The notes beneath the pieces are model-generated. The model did no database searches. It saw only the letters and a program-made list of their open reading frames with translations, and was not told the DNA's origin. Made by a program: the position numbers and the translations under genes. Positions 23,075 to 37,696 of a stretch of 64,000 nucleotides of DNA are shown here, piece after piece. Positions within the stretch are counted from its first letter, which is position 1. Every line of letters starts with the position of its first letter. This DNA comes from Heliocidaris erythrogramma. Its lineage: Eukaryota; Echinodermata; Echinoidea; Camarodonta; Echinometridae. Location of the stretch: the NCBI GenBank assembly GCA_025617745.1, contig CM046870.1, positions 10,592,410-10,656,409 on the forward strand, read 5' to 3'.

Positions 23075-24187
23075 TGTCTTGTTTACCCAGGGTAGCCTCA
23101 TCAGTACTAAATACTGTTCTCACTGACGGCCCTGCATATTATATATCCTTCTTCGAATAACACGCTTTTCATGGACTCTCAGAAAAAAATCTAACTGCCG
23201 AATTTAAACATAGCGCTTTTTAAATTCTTCTCACCCAGGTTGTATTGTTACAGAGGAAAAAGCTAACGTTACTTAAAACAATGAAGACTCAACTTTTGTG
23301 AAACTGTGGCAGGACCTTGATTGCTATATTCTAATATGTTTCTATGACAATCGACTTAAAAACCCTATAATCTCGAAAACACCTAATCGCATTATACATA
23401 TTCTCAAAAACGTCGTAACATAACACTTCCCCTAATCGGACTCCAAAGTAAAGGTAAGATTTTAGTGGAAGAAAACTACAAATTCAGTCTCATATTTTAA
23501 TTTTTTCAAAACCGGCTGGCAATAAGCCTAATTTCCCGTTATGTTCAGGCAGCCAATCAATATCTATTTAATATTTTGCGCGCTTTGTTCCTTTAGTTTC
23601 CGGTATATTGTTCGATTTCGGCTTTCTGTTCATTCTTGCGGTATACTCCGATGAGTGCAAGACGGAAAGTTTTAGTATGTCTCTCCTTAACCCCGTTTTG
23701 CGATTCTGTAGTATTATACAGTTTTACAGTTTTTCATGCAGAAATGACACCTTTTCAATCATCATCATGTTAAATTGCTCCTTTTCAAATTGGCATTTAC
23801 TGATCTGGCAAGCTCTTGTGTACAAGAACGGAACCTTTTCCTTTTGAGGCTGAGTAGACTTTAAATAAGGATTTAAGCTTTTGCTACTCTGGGGAAATAT
23901 TAATCACATCTGTGTTATGCGTGGACCTATATCAATACCCCCCCCCCCCCCCAAAAAAAAAAAAAGAAAAATACCCACATAATTCGTTAAAGCGGTCATT
24001 GTATATTATATTGAATTTAAGGTACCCAGTATTCAGCAAAATCGCTTATAATCGAACCATCAGTTTGAACTGAATACACTGATGGAGTCATAACTACAGA
24101 TGTGATATTATCGAGATATTCTGCTTGTTGTAAGCCACTTGTTATTTATAGTAGATTGAACATATTCATGTTGTTTAATTTTGACAG

Positions 24188-26564
24188 GGTGCTACGATGA
24201 GCTAAACAGCTATGTTCTCAATGAAGTCATTTCTTACACTACACCAGTCACGTCAACGAGGGCAGATTTGACAGGAATTGAGATTACTTTTCCGACAGAC
24301 GTTGACATAAATCTCTTGGTTTTTGCGAGCTCAGACGGTCAGCGGTACATAGATGTTACAGCAGATACCAATCTCAATACAACAGAAACTGATGACCTTA
24401 TGACTGGCGAACAGGTAATAATCATTTCAATTAACTTGACCGTGTTTAATTATGAATTGTACACCTTTCCTCTTTCGTGTTGTGTTTTCAGAAGAATCTT
24501 TATCTCCGCAGAGTTCTAATCGGCGGGGTAATAAATGATTCCGTCTGACCAATCATCTATCTATATATATTACGCTAAGGATAAGGATTTGGGGCCTTTT
24601 TTTTGGTGGGGGGGGGGGGGGGGTTGAATAGGCGCCTCCCCTGGCCTTTTCGGTCCCCACCTTTTGGTACCCACGGGCGGGGAATGGTTCTTAGAGTGAT
24701 GGGAGGCACTTCTTAAGGGCTGACGTACGTGTCGTCCATATTTCATAAATTCTTCTTAAACATTGAATTTCAGGAGGGAGTAATAATTCTGCCAAGCCAC
24801 GAAGCTGGCTTGTACCTTCATGCCCAACCCATACCCTTTACCTGTGAAGGGGAGAAACCTCAATTGGTGTATTGCAAAGAACAGCGTGACGTGTAGCCTA
24901 CTAGCTCCAAGGCCATATCCGCATGCATGTATGGCTTCAATGTACGCGTCGCAACAACACATGTGTTATTAAGGAGCCCCCCCCCCCCTAACCAAAAAAA
25001 AATTGAATACGTATAGGATATTAATCCCTTCTCCCCTTGCGCTGGGGTGACGGGAGGCCAATGGTATGGGGGGGGGGGGGATAGTAGGGAATAGTCAATC
25101 CATCGGTCCTTCCAAAATTAAATAAAATTTTGCTCATTTTGGTATTCATGATTACAAGGGACGCTAATTATGCATGTTATGTTTTCATGGCCTTAATTTC
25201 TCTAAGTATTACCCTACAGAAACATGGCAAGATCAAAATCGCTCTCTCTAGCTCTATGGATATAGTACTACTTGAACATACTTATATCCATATCGTTTAG
25301 TCTTCATCAATAGGAACATGTCTTTTCTTCAAAAATCATGCAAGATTTGGATAAATAACACACGCTCACGTATTGTAAATACGTGTTGATAAAAAAAAAT
25401 ATATAACACTTTACCCGACTTTTTTTAAATTCACTTGATTATTGTGAGAAATATACGGTACGTTTGCGGTGATTAATCACAAACAGAGCTAGCGCCCGTG
25501 GATGTCCACGGGCTGTTTCTGCTAGTCATGCTAGTTGTTTATATTCTGTTAATTTTGTCTTGTTAGGAGTGGCTATTAATAAAAGTCATTCTCTAGGCCA
25601 GATTCCATACTTGAAAACAGACGAATAGTCTCATTGATTAAGATTCCATATGAATATACAAACTACAAAATTCGTATGATCTTCATGGGGAATGATCAAT
25701 TTGATGCTTTAAAAAGTGAAATAAAATGTGTCTTTCAAAGAAATCCGCATCACAATTCAGAAATGGATTCTGGCAAATTATTTGAATATATAACAATTTC
25801 TTCCCGATGCATCGCATACGTCTCACTGCTGGCTTTGTTTGCGTGTTTTATCTAGGTTACGGTAATTCCTGTGCAACAAACGGGCGGAACCGTGGGGAGA
25901 ATCATCTTTAATCCAGCTCTTCCCTCCGTGCGTAGTGTACGAGTGACATTCACGGAGTTTGTAAATGTATCCTTGAGTTTGCATGGATGTAACGAAGGTA
26001 ATTAGAAATTATGGAAAGGTAGAAGTTGGCATATTGAACATAAGATTCTGAACAAATCTTTCCATTTAACAATTTCGGAAAATGATGATAATAGGCGTAT
26101 GTTTTTGGCGCATTGTCAACGTAGAATTATTAAATTCAGTCCTTTTTTATATCCAACATGATAATTATGAACTTAAAAAGGTGAGATATCAAAATTGTTA
26201 TATATCGGTATTACGCATTTTTGTGCTTCCCGGTAGGTACTGTTCCAACGACTGCCACACCTGAGTCAACAACTCAACCACGTAAGAACCCATCATAATT
26301 CTTCTTCATGTTGTAAATGTGATTTGGCCGGCAACTATAATGTTTGACGAATCATATCTGAAAGAAAGCATTAAAAATGAAAACACCTGCAGTATCTTAT
26401 AATCAGATTCACTAGTGCAGATAAGTTTTGTGAAAGTAATTTATTTCACAATCATTTGTACTCTGGAATATTCATATAAAACATGCTGATAAATTATATG
26501 TTCATTTTTTATATGCTTCTAGCAACTACAAGAACAACAACAATTGAGACGACAACGCCACCTG
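24188..26564 (+). CDS. Module 7 (exons 24188-24414, 24492-24527, 25856-25997, 26237-26281, 26523-26564)
   Basis: Consensus protein sequence. Basic 2.70-kb spacing with an excision footprint at 25522-25535 in the intron. Confidence 0.75.
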
Positions 26565-26901
26565 GTAATAATCATTTCCATTACTTCGAAAGAAATAATT
26601 AATATGGGTGAAATATTAATCACATCTGTGTTATGCGTGGACCTATATCAATACCCCCCCCCCCCCCCAAAAAAAAAAAGAAAAATACCCACATAATTCG
26701 TTAAAGCGGTCATTGTATATTATATTGAATTTAAGGTACCCAGTATTCAGCAAAATCGCTTATAATCGAACCATAAGTTTGAACTGAATACACTGATGGA
26801 GTCATAACTACAGATGTGATATTATCGAGATATTCTGCTTGTTGTAAGCCACTTGTTATTTATAGTAGATTGAACATATTCATGTTGTTTAATTTTGACA
26901 G

Positions 26902-29268
26902 GGTGCTACGATGAGCTAAACAGCTATGTTCTCAATGAAGTCATTTCTTACACTACACCAGTCACGTCAACGAGGGCAGATTTGACAGGAATTGAGATTA
27001 CTTTTCCGACAGACGTTGACATAAATCTCTTGGTTTTTGCGAGCTCAGACGGTCAGCGGTACATAGATGTTACAGCAGATACCAATCTCAATACAACAGA
27101 AACTGATGACCTTATGACTGGCGAACAGGTAATAATCATTTCAATTAACTTGACCGTGTTTAATTATGAATTGTACACCTTTCCTCTTTCGTGTTGTGTT
27201 TTCAGAAGAATCTTTATCTCCGCAGAGTTCTAATCGGCGGGGTAATAAATGATTCCGTCTGACCAATCATCTATTTATATATATTACGCTAAGGATAAGG
27301 ATTTGGGGCCTTTTTTTTGGGGGGGGGGGTTGAATAGGCGCCTCCCCTGGCCTTTTCGGTCCCCACCTTTTGGTACCCACGGGCGGGGAATGGTTCTTAG
27401 AGTGATGGGAGGCACTTCTTAAGGGCTGACGTAGGTGTCGTCCATATTTCATAAATTCTTCTTAAACATTGAATTTCAGGAGGGAGTAATAATTCTGCCA
27501 AGCCACGAAGCTGGCTTGTACCTTCATGCCCAACCCATACCCTTTACCTGTGAAGGGGAGAAACCTCAATTGGTGTATTGCAAAGAACAGCGTGACGTGT
27601 AGCCTACTAGCTCCAAGGCCATATCCGCATGCATGTATGGCTTCAATGTACGCGTCGCAACAACACATGTGTTATTAAGGAGCCCCCCCCCCCCCCTAAC
27701 CAAAAAAAAATTGAATACGTATAGGATATTAATCCCTTCTCCCCTTGCGCTGGGGTGACGGGAGGCCAATGGTATGGGGGGGGGATAGTAGGGAATAGTC
27801 AATCCATCGGTCCTTCCAAAATTAAATAAAATTTTGCTCATTTTGGTATTCATGATTACAAGGGACGCTAATTATGCATGTTATGTTTTCATGGCCTTAA
27901 TTTCTCTAAGTATTACCCTACAGAAACATGGCAAGATCAAAATCGCTCTCTCTAGCTCTATGGATATAGTACTACTTGAACATACTTATATCCATATCGT
28001 TTAGTCTTCATCAATAGGAACATGTCTTTTCTTCAAAAATCATGCAAGATTTGGATAAATAACACACGCTCACGTATTGTAAATACGTGTTGATAAAAAA
28101 AAATATATAACACTTTACCCGACTTTTTTTAAATTCACTTGATTATTGTGAGAAATATACGGTACGTTTGCGGTGATTAATCACAAACAGAGCTAGCGCC
28201 CGTGGATGTCCACGGGCTGTTTCTGCTAGTCATGCTAGTTGTTTATATTCTGTTAATTTTGTCTTGTTAGGGGTGGCTATTAATAAAAGTCATTCTCTAG
28301 GCCAGATTCCATACTTGAAAACAGACGAATAGTCTCATTGATTAAGATTCCATATGAATATACAAACTACAAAATTCGTATGATCTTCATGGGGAATGAT
28401 CAATTTGATGCTTTAAAAAGTGAAATAAAATGTGTCTTTCAAAGAAATCCGCATCACAATTCAGAAATGGATTCTGGCAAATTATTTGAATATATAACAA
28501 TTTCTTCCCGATGCATCGCATACGTCTCACTGCTGGCTTTGTTTGCGTGTTTTATCTAGGTTACGGTAATTCCTGTGCAACAAACGGGCGGAACCGTGGG
28601 GAGAATCATCTTTAATCCAGCTCTTCCCTCCGTGCGTAGTGTACGAGTGACATTCACGGAGTTTGTAAATGTATCCTTGAGTTTGCATGGATGTAACGAA
28701 GGTAATTAGAAATTATGGAAAGGTAGAAGTTGGCATATTGAACATAAGATTCTGAACAAATCTTTCCATTTAACAATTTCGGAAAATGATGATAATAGGC
28801 GTATGTTTTTGGCGCATTGTCAACGTAGAATTATTAAATTCAGTCCTTTTTTATATCCAACATGATAATTATGAACTTAAAAAGGTGAGATATCAAAATT
28901 GTTATATATCGGTATTACGCATTTTTGTGCTTCCCGGTAGGTACTGTTCCAACGACTGCCACACCTGAGTCAACAACTCAACCACGTAAGAACCCATCAT
29001 AATTCTTCTTCATGTTGTAAATGTGATTTGGCCGGCAACTATAATGTTTGACGAATCATATCTGAAAGAAAGCATTAAAAATGAAAACACCTGCAGTATC
29101 TTATAATCAGATTCACTAGTGCAGATAAGTTTTGTGAAAGTAATTTATTTCACAATCATTTGTACTCTGGAATATTCATATAAAACATGCTGATAAATTA
29201 TATGTTCATTTTTTATATGCTTCTAGCAACTACAAGAACAACAACAATTGAGACGACAACGCCACCTG
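26902..29268 (+). CDS. Module 8 (exons 26902-27128, 27206-27241, 28560-28701, 28941-28985, 29227-29268)
   Basis: Consensus protein sequence. Modules 7, 8 and 9 have almost the same length and share intron variants (for example gtaggtgtcg in the introns at 27432 and 30132), so 8 and its neighbour are the youngest-looking duplicates. Confidence 0.75.
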
Positions 29269-29600
29269 GTAATAATCATTTCCATTACTTCGAAAGAAAT
29301 AATTAATATGGGTGAAATATTAATCACATCTGTGTTATGCGTGGACCTATATCAATACCCCCCCCCCCAAAAAAAAAAAAAAAATACCCACATAATTCGT
29401 TAAAGCGGTCATTGTATATTATATTGAATTTAAGGTACCCAGTATTTAGCAAAATCGCTTATAATCGAACCATAAGTTTGAACTGAATACACTGATGGAG
29501 TCATAACTACAGATGTGATATTATCGAGATATTCTGCTTGTTGTAAGCCACTTGTTATTTATAGTAGATTGAACATATTCATGTTGTTTAATTTTGACAG

Positions 29601-31972
29601 GGTGCTACGATGAGCTAAACAGCTATGTTCTCAATGAAGTCATTTCTTACACTACACCAGTCACGTCAACGAGGGCAGATTTGACAGGAATTGAGATTAC
29701 TTTTCCGACAGACGTTGACATAAATCTCTTGGTTTTTGCGAGCTCAGACGGTCAGCGGTACATAGATGTTACAGCAGATACCAATCTCAATACAACAGAA
29801 ACTGATGACCTTATGACTGGCGAACAGGTAATAATCATTTCAATTAACTTGACCGTGTTTAATTATGAATTGTACACCTTTCCTCTTTCGTGTTGTGTTT
29901 TCAGAAGAATCTTTATCTCCGCAGAGTTCTAATCGGCGGGGTAATAAATGATTCCGTCTGACCAATCATCTATTTATATATATTACGCTAAGGATAAGGA
30001 TTTGGGGCCTTTTTTTTGGGGGGGGGGGTTGAATAGGCGCCTCCCCTGGCCTTTTCGGTCCCCACCTTTTGGTACCCACGGGCGGGGAATGGTTCTTAGA
30101 GTGATGGGAGGCACTTCTTAAGGGCTGACGTAGGTGTCGTCCATATTTCATAAATTCTTCTTAAACATTGAATTTCAGGAGGGAGTAATAATTCTGCCAA
30201 GCCACGAAGCTGGCTTGTACCTTCATGCCCAACCCATACCCTTTACCTGTGAAGGGGAGAAACCTCAATTGGTGTATTGCAAAGAACAGCGTGACGTGTA
30301 GCCTACTAGCTCCAAGGCCATATCCGCATGCATGTATGGCTTCAATGTACGCGTCGCAACAACACATGTGTTATTAAGGAGCCCCCCCCCCCCCCCTAAC
30401 CAAAAAAAAATTGAATACGTATAGGATATTAATCCCTTCTCCCCTTGCGCTGGGGTGACGGGAGGCCAATGGTATGGGGGGGGGGGGGATAGTAGGGAAT
30501 AGTCAATCCATCGGTCCTTCCAAAATTAAATAAAATTTTGCTCATTTTGGTATTCATGATTACAAGGGACGCTAATTATGCATGTTATGTTTTCATGGCC
30601 TTAATTTCTCTAAGTATTACCCTACAGAAACATGGCAAGATCAAAATCGCTCTCTCTAGCTCTATGGATATAGTACTACTTGAACATACTTATATCCATA
30701 TCGTTTAGTCTTCATCAATAGGAACATGTCTTTTCTTCAAAAATCATGCAAGATTTGGATAAATAACACACGCTCACGTATTGTAAATACGTGTTGATAA
30801 AAAAAAATATATAACACTTTACCCGACTTTTTTTAAATTCACTTGATTATTGTGAGAAATATACGGTACGTTTGCGGTGATTAATCACAAACAGAGCTAG
30901 CGCCCGTGGATGTCCACGGGCTGTTTCTGCTAGTCATGCTAGTTGTTTATATTCTGTTAATTTTGTCTTGTTAGGGGTGGCTATTAATAAAAGTCATTCT
31001 CTAGGCCAGATTCCATACTTGAAAACAGACGAATAGTCTCATTGATTAAGATTCCATATGAATATACAAATTACAAAATTCGTATGATCTTCATGGGGAA
31101 TGATCAATTTGATGCTTTAAAAAGTGAAATAAAATGTGTCTTTCAAAGAAATCCGCATCACAATTCAGAAATGGATTCTGGCAAATTATTTGAATATAGA
31201 ACAATTTCTTCCCGATGCATCTCATACGTCTCACTGCTGGCTTTGTTTGCGTGTTTTATCTAGGTTACGGTAATTCCTGTGCAACAAACGGGCGGAACCG
31301 TGGGGAGAATCATCTTTAATCCAGCTCTTCCCTCCGTGCGTAGTGTACGAGTGACATTCACGGAGTTTGTAAATGTATCCTTGAGTTTGCATGGATGTAA
31401 CGAAGGTAATTAGAAATTATGGAAAGGTAGAAGTTGGCATATTGAACATAAGATTCTGAACAAATCTTTCCATTTAACAATTTCGGATAATGATGATAAT
31501 AGGCGTATGTTTTTGGCGCATTGTCAACGTAGAATTATTAAATTCAGTCCTTTTTGATATCCAACATGATAATTATGAACTTAAAAAGGTGAGATATCAA
31601 AATTGTTATATATCGGAATTACGCATTTTTGTGCTTCCCGGTAGGTACTGTTCCAACGACTGCCACACCTGAGTCAACAACTCAACCACGTAAGAACCCA
31701 TCATAATTCTTCTTCATGTTGTAAATGTGATTTGGCCGGCAACTATAATGTTTGACGAATCATATCTGAAAGAAAGCATTAAAAATGAAAACACCTGCAG
31801 TATCTTATAATCAGATTCACTAGTGCAGATAAGTTTTGTGAAAGTAATTTATTTCACAATCATTTGTACTCTGGAATATTCATATAAAACATGCTGATAA
31901 ATTATATGTTCATTTTTTATATGCTTCTAGCAACTACAAGAACAACAACAATTGAGACGACAACGCCACCTG
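29601..31972 (+). CDS. Module 9 (exons 29601-29827, 29905-29940, 31264-31405, 31645-31689, 31931-31972)
   Basis: Consensus protein sequence. The intron between 31405 and 31645 carries the same variant base (tcggaatta) as modules 6, 10 and 11, but the 45-nt exon is the common type. It looks like a mosaic of the two lineages. Confidence 0.75.
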
Positions 31973-32306
31973 GTAATAATCATTTCCATTACTTCGAAAG
32001 AAATAATTAATATGGGTGAAATATTAATCACATCTGTGTTATGCGTGGACCTATATCAATACCCCCCCCCCCCCCAAAAAAAAAGAAAAATACCCACATA
32101 ATTCGTTAAAGCGGTCATTGTATATTATATTGAATTTAAGGTACCCAGTATTCAGCAAAATCGCTTATAATCGAACCATAAGTTTGAACTGAATACACTG
32201 ATGGAGTCATAACTACAGATGTGATATTATCGAGATATTCTGCTTGTTGTAAGCCACTTGTTATTTATAGTAGATTGAACATATTCATGTTGTTTAATTT
32301 TGACAG

Positions 32307-34673
32307 GGTGCTACGATGAGCTAAACAGCTATGTTCTCAATGAAGTCATTTCTTACACTACACCAGTCACGTCAACGAGGGCAGATTTGACAGGAATTGA
32401 GATTACTTTTCCGACAGACGTTGACATAAATCTCTTGGTTTTTGCGAGCTCAGACGGTCAGCGGTACATAGATGTTACAGCAGATACCAATCTCAATACA
32501 ACAGAAACTGATGACCTTATGACTGGCGAACAGGTAATAATCATTTCAATTAACTTGACCGTGTTTAATTATGAATTGTACACCTTTCCTCTTTCGTGTT
32601 GTGTTTTCAGAAGAATCTTTATCTCCGCAGAGTTCTAATCGGCGGGGTAATAAATGATTCCGTCTGACCAATCATCTATTTATATATATTACGCTAAGGA
32701 TAAGGATTTGGGGCCTTTTTTTTTGGGGGGGGGGGTTGAATAGGCGCCTCCCCTGGCCTTTTCGGTCCCCACCTTTTGGTACCCACGGGCGGGGAATGGT
32801 TCTTAGAGTGATGGGAGGCACTTCTTAAGGGCTGACGTACGTGTCGTCCATATTTCATAAATTCTTCTTAAACATTGAATTTCAGGAGGGAGTAATAATT
32901 CTGCCAAGCCACGAAGCTGGCTTGTACCTTCATGCCCAACCCATACCCTTTACCTGTGAAGGGGAGAAACCTCAATTGGTGTATTGCAAAGAACAGCGTG
33001 ACGTGTAGCCTACTAGCTCCAAGGCCATATCCGCATGCATGTATGGCTTCAATGTACGCGTCGCAACAACACATGTGTTATTAAGGAGCCCCCCCCCCCT
33101 AACCAAAAAAAAAATTGAATACGTATAGGATATTAATCCCTTCTCCCCTTGCGCTGGGGTGACGGGAGGCCAATGGTATGGGGGGGGGGGGGGGATAGTA
33201 GGGAATAGTCAATCCATCGGTCCTTCCAAAATTAAATAAAATTTTGCTCATTTTGGTATTCATGATTACAAGGGACGCTAATTATGCATGTTATGTTTTC
33301 ATGGCCTTAATTTCTCTAAGTATTACCCTACAGAAACATGGCAAGATCAAAATCGCTCTCTCTAGCTCTATGGATATAGTACTACTTGAACATACTTATA
33401 TCCATATCGTTTAGTCTTCATCAATAGGAACATGTCTTTTCTTCAAAAATCATGCAAGATTTGGATAAATAACACACGCTCACGTATTGTAAATACGTGT
33501 TGATAAAAAAAAATATATAACACTTTACCCGACTTTTTTTAAATTCACTTGATTATTGTGAGAAATATACGGTACGTTTGCGGTGATTAATCACAAACAG
33601 AGCTAGCGCCCGTGGATGTCCACGGGCTGTTTCTGCTAGTCATGCTAGTTGTTTATATTCTGTTAATTTTGTCTTGTTAGGGGTGGCTATTAATAAAAGT
33701 CATTCTCTAGGCCAGATTCCATACTTGAAAACAGACGAATAGTCTCATTGATTAAGATTCCATATGAATATACAAATTACAAAATTCGTATGATCTTCAT
33801 GGGGAATGATCAATTTGATGCTTTAAAAAGTGAAATAAAATGTGTCTTTCAAAGAAATCCGCATCACAATTCAGAAATGGATTCTGGCAAATTATTTGAA
33901 TATAGAACAATTTCTTCCCGATGCATCTCATACGTCTCACTGCTGGCTTTGTTTGCGTGTTTTATCTAGGTTACGGTAATTCCTGTGCAACAAACGGGCG
34001 GAACCGTGGGGAGAATCATCTTTAATCCAGCTCTTCCCTCCGTGCGTAGTGTACGAGTGACATTCACGGAGTTTGTAAATGTATCCTTGAGTTTGCATGG
34101 ATGTAACGAAGGTAATTAGAAATTATGGAAAGGTAGAAGTTGGCATATTGAACATAAGATTCTGAACAAATCTTTCCATTTAACAATTTCGGATAATGAT
34201 GATAATAGGCGTATGTTTTTGGCGCATTGTCAACGTAGAATTATTAAATTCAGTCCTTTTTGATATCCAACATGATAATTATGAACTTAAAAAGGTGAGA
34301 TATCAAAATTGTTATATATCGGAATTACGCATTTTTGTGCTTCCCGCTAGGTACTGTTCCAACGGATGCCACACCTGAGCCAACAACTCAACCACGTAAG
34401 AACCCATCATAATTCTTCTTCATGTTGTAAATGTGATTTGGCCGGCAACTATAATGTTTGACGAATCATATCTGAAAGAAAGCATTAAAAATGAAAACAC
34501 CCGCAGTATCTTATAATCAGATTCACTAGTGTAGATAAGTTTTGTGAAAGTAATTTATTTCACAATCATTTGTACTCTGGAATATTCATATAAAACATGT
34601 TGATATATGTTCATTTTTTATATGCTTCTAGCAACTACAAGAACAACAACAATTGAGACGACAACGCCACCTG
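32307..34673 (+). CDS. Module 10 (exons 32307-32533, 32611-32646, 33970-34111, 34351-34395, 34632-34673)
   Basis: Carries the PTDATPEPTTQP variant of the 45-nt exon, as in modules 6 and 11, and is followed by linker C. Confidence 0.75.
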
Positions 34674-34838
34674 GTAATAACCATTTCCATTACTTCGAAA
34701 GAAATAATTAATATGGGTGAAATATTAATCACATCTGTGTTATTGCGTGGACCTATATCAATACCCCCCCCCCCCAAAAAAAAAAAAAAATACCCACATA
34801 ATTCGTTAAAGCGGTCATTGTATATTATATTGAATTTA

Positions 34839-35049
34839 CACTCTTAGAAATGTTGGGTAAATGCCCCTGGGTAAATGAAGATTGGGCATAGGTTGGTTTA
34901 ATCTTGCTCAACTTTTACATGCATTTACCCAACATCGGTCAAAAATAAGAATGAAATTGGTAAAGTTTACCCAAAAGTTGGTTGGACTCATAAGGACCCT
35001 CATGTTGGGTAAAATTTGGGTAAAATTTTGCCCAATATTTCTAAGAGTG
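34839..35049. mobile_element. TA-flanked MITE before linker C
   Basis: Same element and insertion site as at 21321; differs by single bases such as ttggttgg for ttagttgg. Confidence 0.85.
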
Positions 35050-35622
35050 TAAGGTACCCAGTATTCAGCAAAATCGCTTATTATCGAACCATAAGTTTGA
35101 ACTGAATACACCACTGATGGAGTCATAACTACAGATATGATATTATCGAGATATTCTGCTTGTTGTAAGCCACTTGTTATTTAGATTTCATGATAAATAC
35201 CATTGCATGGAGAACTATCACCTTAGGCCAATTTGTAGCACATACAGGTCGGTACTTTTGTACTCACCCGTTCCATATGCGTACAACGTGTAGCTTTGAA
35301 CTCATCTTCAATGGAAACTGCCTGAACATTTTGATTATTTTTACTCTAGTGTCTCTCATGCTTTCTAAGTGAGCCAAGTGAGGCTTTTCCATGCACTTTC
35401 AATTGCATCCTCTGTTGAAAATCGAAGGGAGTCTGCCTCTCTTGCAAAAAACATATGTACAAGCTACATCTTCCCTTGAATCTATTTCAAATATACTTTG
35501 TAGAGTGTGGTATTCTGTAATTAATATATACATGATTTTACAAGTGGGATACGTTTGTTAAGTTTACAATACTATAAATACCATGAAAGATATAATCCCT
35601 TCCGTCTTCTCTCATTCAACAG

Positions 35623-36196
35623 AAACGACCGACAGAGGTGACACGGGTACGTAAAAATATTTACTTACAAACATTTTATTGCCATTTGTTTTTCGATTCA
35701 TAGGAACTTGAGTCAAAATGGGTTAACATCAACTGTTTTAATGGTACATTCTCATAAGCTTAATACTATTTCCCTATAGGACTGATATGGTGGACAGTAC
35801 GTATTTCAGGTTATTATGAGAAGTGAAATCTTTGATCATGTTTGACGGACCAAATGAAAGGTCTTGACCATGTCATCATCATAAGGAAGATTGTGGTGCT
35901 TGGACAACACGGATCAGACCTGTTGAGCATAATGCTAGTCTTGTCGCACCCATTGAATTTTGGTTTAATATACGGCCGTCGAAATTGTAGGCCGTCGTTA
36001 AAATGAAAGGGTTCGCTTTTCATATTCAAATCCCTTCCTCACATGTATTTCCAATTTGATTTACGATGTACATTTTTGTTGCATTTTTATTATTCCGGCG
36101 CTATAGAAACTACGACTGTAAGGAGGCGAACACCATCTACCACAACGCCCACAACATCAACCGCAACGACTACCACAGTGTCAACAACCACTTTGG
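35623..36196 (+). CDS. Linker C: RGD microexon 35623-35646 and Thr-rich exon 36107-36196
   Basis: Same coding sequence and splice sites as linkers A and B. The preceding intron holds the TA-flanked MITE at 34839-35049. Confidence 0.65.
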
Positions 36197-36554
36197 GTAG
36201 GATTTATGAATTTGGTTTAAAGTTATTGTCTAGGTATATGTTTTGGGAAAAGTAAGTTAAATTAAGTGGCTTCCATAGACATCTGACGTTGCATACTATT
36301 CTCGGAAGGCAAATGCAAAAATTGTACTACATCTTTTAACGCTGCTCTGTGCATTCGATGTGTATATTTGCATCGTGCAGCTTTCAGCATAATTATATGG
36401 TTGGTCAGCAGATACCTATCCAACTGTCAGCTCTTGAAAAGACTTCTCAGCAGTTTCTGATTATATAGGGAGTCTTGGTGTACACAGACCCGCACTCGCT
36501 GTTGTAAATTGAGGGTTATTTGTCTCTCAGGTCTCTCTCACTAAATAGATATTG

Positions 36555-36589
<35 letters not shown>

Positions 36590-37696
36590 TGTCTTGTTTA
36601 CCCAGGGTAGCCTCATCAGTACTAAATACTGTTCTCACTGACGGCCCTGCATATTATATATCCTTCTTCGAATAACACGCTTTTCATGGACTCTCAGAAA
36701 AAAATCTAACTGCCGAATTTAAACATAGCGCTTTTTAAATTCTTCTCACCCAGGTTGTATTGTTACAGAGGAAAAAGCTAACGTTACTTAAAACAATGAA
36801 GACTCAACTTTTGTGAAACTGTGGCAGGACCTTGATTGCTATATTCTAATATGTTTCTATGACAATCGACTTAAAAACCCTATAATCTCGAAAACACCTA
36901 ATCGCATTATACATATTCTCAAAAACGTCGTAACATAACACTTCCCCTAATCGGACTCCAAAGTAAAGGTAAGATTTTAGTGGAAGAAAACTACAAATTC
37001 AGTCTCATATTTTAATTTTTTCAAAACCGGCTGGCAATAAGCCTAATTTCCCGTTATGTTCAGGCAGCCAATCAATATCTATTTAATATTTTGCGCGCTT
37101 TGTTCCTTTAGTTTCCGGTATATTGTTCGATTTCGGCTTTCTGTTCATTCTTGCGGTATACTCCGATGAGTGCAAGACGGAAAGTTTTAGTATGTCTCTC
37201 CTTAACCCCGTTTTGCGATTCTGTAGTATTATACAGTTTTACAGTTTTTCATGCAGAAATGACACCTTTTCAATCATCATCATGTTAAATTGCTCCTTTT
37301 CAAATTGGCATTTACTGATCTGGCAAGCTCTTGTGTACAAGAACGGAACCTTTTCCTTTTGAGGCTGAGTAGACTTTAAATAAGGATTTAAGCTTTTGCT
37401 ACTCTGGGGAAATATTAATCACATCTGTGTTATGCGTGGACCTATATCAATACCCCCCCCCCCCCAAAAAAAAAAAAAAATACCCACATAATTCGTTAAA
37501 GCGGTCATTGTATATTATATTGAATTTAAGGTACCCAGTATTCAGCAAAATCGCTTATAATCGAACCATCAGTTTGAACTGAATACACTGATGGAGTCAT
37601 AACTACAGATGTGATATTATCGAGATATTCTGCTTGTTGTAAGCCACTTGTTATTTATAGTAGATTGAACATATTCATGTTGTTTAATTTTGACAG

